Shown piece after piece: positions 62,127 through 64,000 of a stretch of DNA of 64,000 nucleotides. The translations under genes and the position numbers were made by a program. Below the pieces are notes generated by a model. It did not search any database, was not told the DNA's origin, and saw only the letters and a list, made by a program, of their open reading frames with translations. Within the stretch, counting starts at the first letter, position 1. Every line of letters begins with the position of its first letter. This stretch comes from Clavulina sp. PMI_390. Lineage: Eukaryota > Basidiomycota > Agaricomycetes > Cantharellales > Hydnaceae. The stretch lies in assembly GCA_015039315.1 (NCBI GenBank), contig WIDE01000016.1, forward strand, positions 1-64,000, in the 5' to 3' direction.

Positions 62127-63655
62127 ATGGCTCTCCCTACCCGCAAAGTTGACTCTGTTGATGTTACTGGTCAGCCTCCATTCGTGCTCTGAGATGACAC
62201 TTGGCGAGAGTAAACTAAAGGTTGGTCTATCAATATAGCTATTGGCTTTGGAGCCATGTCTTTCGGTGGACTTTATGGCCCTACTGACTCGGATGAAGAC
62301 AGGTTCAAGGTTTGCGTATTGGAAATATTTTGATGTCCACCCGCTGATATGTTGCGTTAGTTGTTGGACCGAGTTTATGAGCTCGGTTGCACCAACTGGG
62401 ACACCGCTCATATGTGTCAGCTAGGATTTTTTTTGGCCTTTTTGATTATTCAGTCGTGCTTAGCCCCACATTCTTTTTTACTAGATGGTGACAGTGAAGC
62501 GACGATTGGAAAATGGTTCAAGCGTGAGTTTCGTGATGTAAACGCCTATTGCCTTCATGCTCAGCATCAGACAAATTTCAGGTACCGGGCTTCGCGACAA
62601 GATCTTCCTCGCCACGAAGTTCGGAATATCCCCCAATGATTATTCCCTCATCCGCGGCGACCCCGAGTTCATTGCGGAGCAGCTCAACGAGTCTCTGGAA
62701 CGTCTCCAGACGGACTATATCGACCTCTATTACGTGCATCGTACAGACCCCAAGGCACCCATTGAGGTCACAATGAAAGCTTTGGCAGGCTATGTCAAGT
62801 GCGTTCCCTTGGGCTCCCCTCTGGCTCTCGCTGACGATATGATTTCTCCATTTAGGGAAGGGAAATCAGACGAATTGGTTTGTCTGAGGCTACAGTGAAT
62901 ACGATACGCCGAGCCCATGCCGTTCACCCAATTTCTGCCATCCAGTTGGAGTATGTGCTTCGTTCCTGAGTTGGTCTCGGCCTTCAGGTTTCAAATTGCT
63001 GACTGGCGATTGTGCTTAGGTATTCTCCATTCGACGTCACCGCCGAAGTCGAAGGCGACGTCATCCCTACCGCTCGGGAGTTAGGAATGACGTGAGCTCT
63101 CTTGTAAAGTTGCTCAATGTACATCCTTCGCTCAGGTGTTCCATTTCTTTCCTCCGAATCTAGGATCTATGCGTATTCTCCTACCGGACGTGGTCTCGCA
63201 ACTGGCCGATATGTACGTCATTTCGGCCATCGCACGCTGGCCGATCCGTCTCTCTAACCTGCCTCGCCCAGCGATCGCATGATGATTTTGCCGCAAATGA
63301 TTTTAGGCGCGACATACCCAAGTTTTCTGAGAAGAACTTCCCCCGAATCCTTACCCTCGTCGACTCTCTCCGTACCATCGGCATCGCCCACAATAACGCA
63401 ACGCCTGCTCAAGTTACTATTGCCTGGCTCATGGCCCAAGGCCCTGACATCATCCCGTTGGCTGGTAGCAAACAGATCAAGTACACCGAAGAGAATCTCG
63501 CCGCTGCGAATATCACGCTGAGCCAAGAGGAAGTGAGGCATATCAGGGCCGTGGTGGACGATATCGAGAAGCATATGGGACAAGATTTAAGGATGCCAGA
63601 GGCCTACAAAGCCGCAAGCTATGTAGTAACACCCCTCCCCGGAGAGGCTCACTGA
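62127..63655 (+). CDS. aldo/keto reductase (copy 2), one-base frame break
   Basis: Would be 341 aa; exons 62127-62169, 62239-62309, 62361-62415, 62485-62523, 62582-62798, 62856-62950, 63020-63091, 63164-63212, 63272-63655. Seven of nine exons have exactly the lengths of copy 1. Motifs as in copy 1: [60 protein letters not shown] and IIPLAGSKQ. Exon 6 is 95 nt instead of 96: at GGAAGGGAAATCAGA one A is missing relative to copy 1, shifting the frame and giving an early stop. Everything after it is intact, so this is either a sequencing error in an A run or a very recent loss of function. Upstream elements duplicate those of copy 1. Confidence 0.85.
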
Positions 63656-64000
63656 GTGTTGTACTTGGGTTTCTTTGGGTCGAAAATCGCGATGATCCTC
63701 ATAGTACTGTAGAGATCACAGTAGAATTGTATTGCAGAATCGAGGTGGCCCAAACACCAATACACAAGGACGGGGAGCTAGTTGCACAAACAAAGAGTCA
63801 ACGCGACATCACAATATCATCAAGTTGGAGCTCAATCGCTCCCTCCTCGTATAGCGACCAATGAGTCAGTCATGGAAACTCGAACAGCTTCCTCACATCA
63901 CAAGTTCGAATAGCAAGACTGGCGACTGAATTACCGCAGGGCAGCGCAGGCCGACAACTATCGGTGTGACCACAGGGGCCACCCCAGTCGCAAACCCTTT
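63656..64000. other. 3' flank to end of window, no gene seen
   Basis: 345 bp after the second aldo/keto reductase. No coding or RNA feature supported. Confidence 0.5.

Overview
The window is nuclear DNA from a filamentous fungus, most probably a basidiomycete of the class Agaricomycetes. The grounds are dense short introns (about 50-110 nt) with GTRNGT-type donors and CTRAY-like branch sites, very small exons, and the gene content (single-exon F-box protein, ATP-type PEP carboxykinase, secreted cysteine-rich protein). A Rhizoctonia/Ceratobasidium-type genome would fit, but that is inference. All exon coordinates were derived by hand from splice signals plus reading-frame continuity. Exon sums are divisible by three in every complete gene except three that carry an apparent one-base break.

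Layout. 0.4-3 kb: TPR protein (-). 4.2-7.5 kb: amino-acid/GABA-type permease (-, 15 exons). 8.1-10.4 kb: eIF2D/Tma64 (+). 10.6-14.8 kb: Dim1 rRNA dimethylase (-) and AP-1/AP-2 beta adaptin (+), divergent from a 107-bp shared promoter. 15.4-18.4 kb: a strongly diverged EF-2 paralogue. 18.7-22.6 kb: unrecognised proteins and a pyrimidine-rich stretch. 22.6-29.1 kb: sugar/acid enzymes, namely a Gfo/Idh/MocA oxidoreductase (-), a ketopantoate-reductase-like protein (-) and a D-galactonate-dehydratase-like enzyme (+). 30-32.2 kb: multi-pass membrane protein (-), followed by a relict of the dehydratase 3' end. 34-37 kb: ATP-PEPCK (+). 37.9-46 kb: the normal EF-2 gene, flanked by two inverted Gfo/Idh paralogues, with an assembly gap of 187 N between the first of them and EF-2. 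47.4-48.4 kb: secreted six-cysteine protein. 49.5-51.5 kb: GAPDH with a tandem duplication at one exon/intron border. 52.4-53.8 kb: F-box protein. 54.5-56.1 kb: short-chain dehydrogenase. 56.9-57.4 kb: a secreted tandem-repeat peptide precursor with dibasic sites. 57.7-59.7 kb: secreted M28 aminopeptidase (-). 60.1-63.7 kb: two tandem aldo/keto reductases.

The most interesting items are (i) the intact but degenerate EF-2 paralogue, which keeps the exon lengths of the normal gene (six of its nine exons are identical in length) while losing the GTPase motifs and the diphthamide histidine; (ii) the Kex2-type repeat precursor, whose peptide units are conserved while their codons drift, next to a secreted aminopeptidase; (iii) a near-palindromic promoter element shared by both aldo/keto reductase copies; and (iv) the GAPDH tandem duplication whose coding-derived copies differ only at synonymous sites. 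Several homopolymer frame breaks and duplicated gap edges suggest that some irregularities come from sequencing or assembly, possibly from merged alleles.
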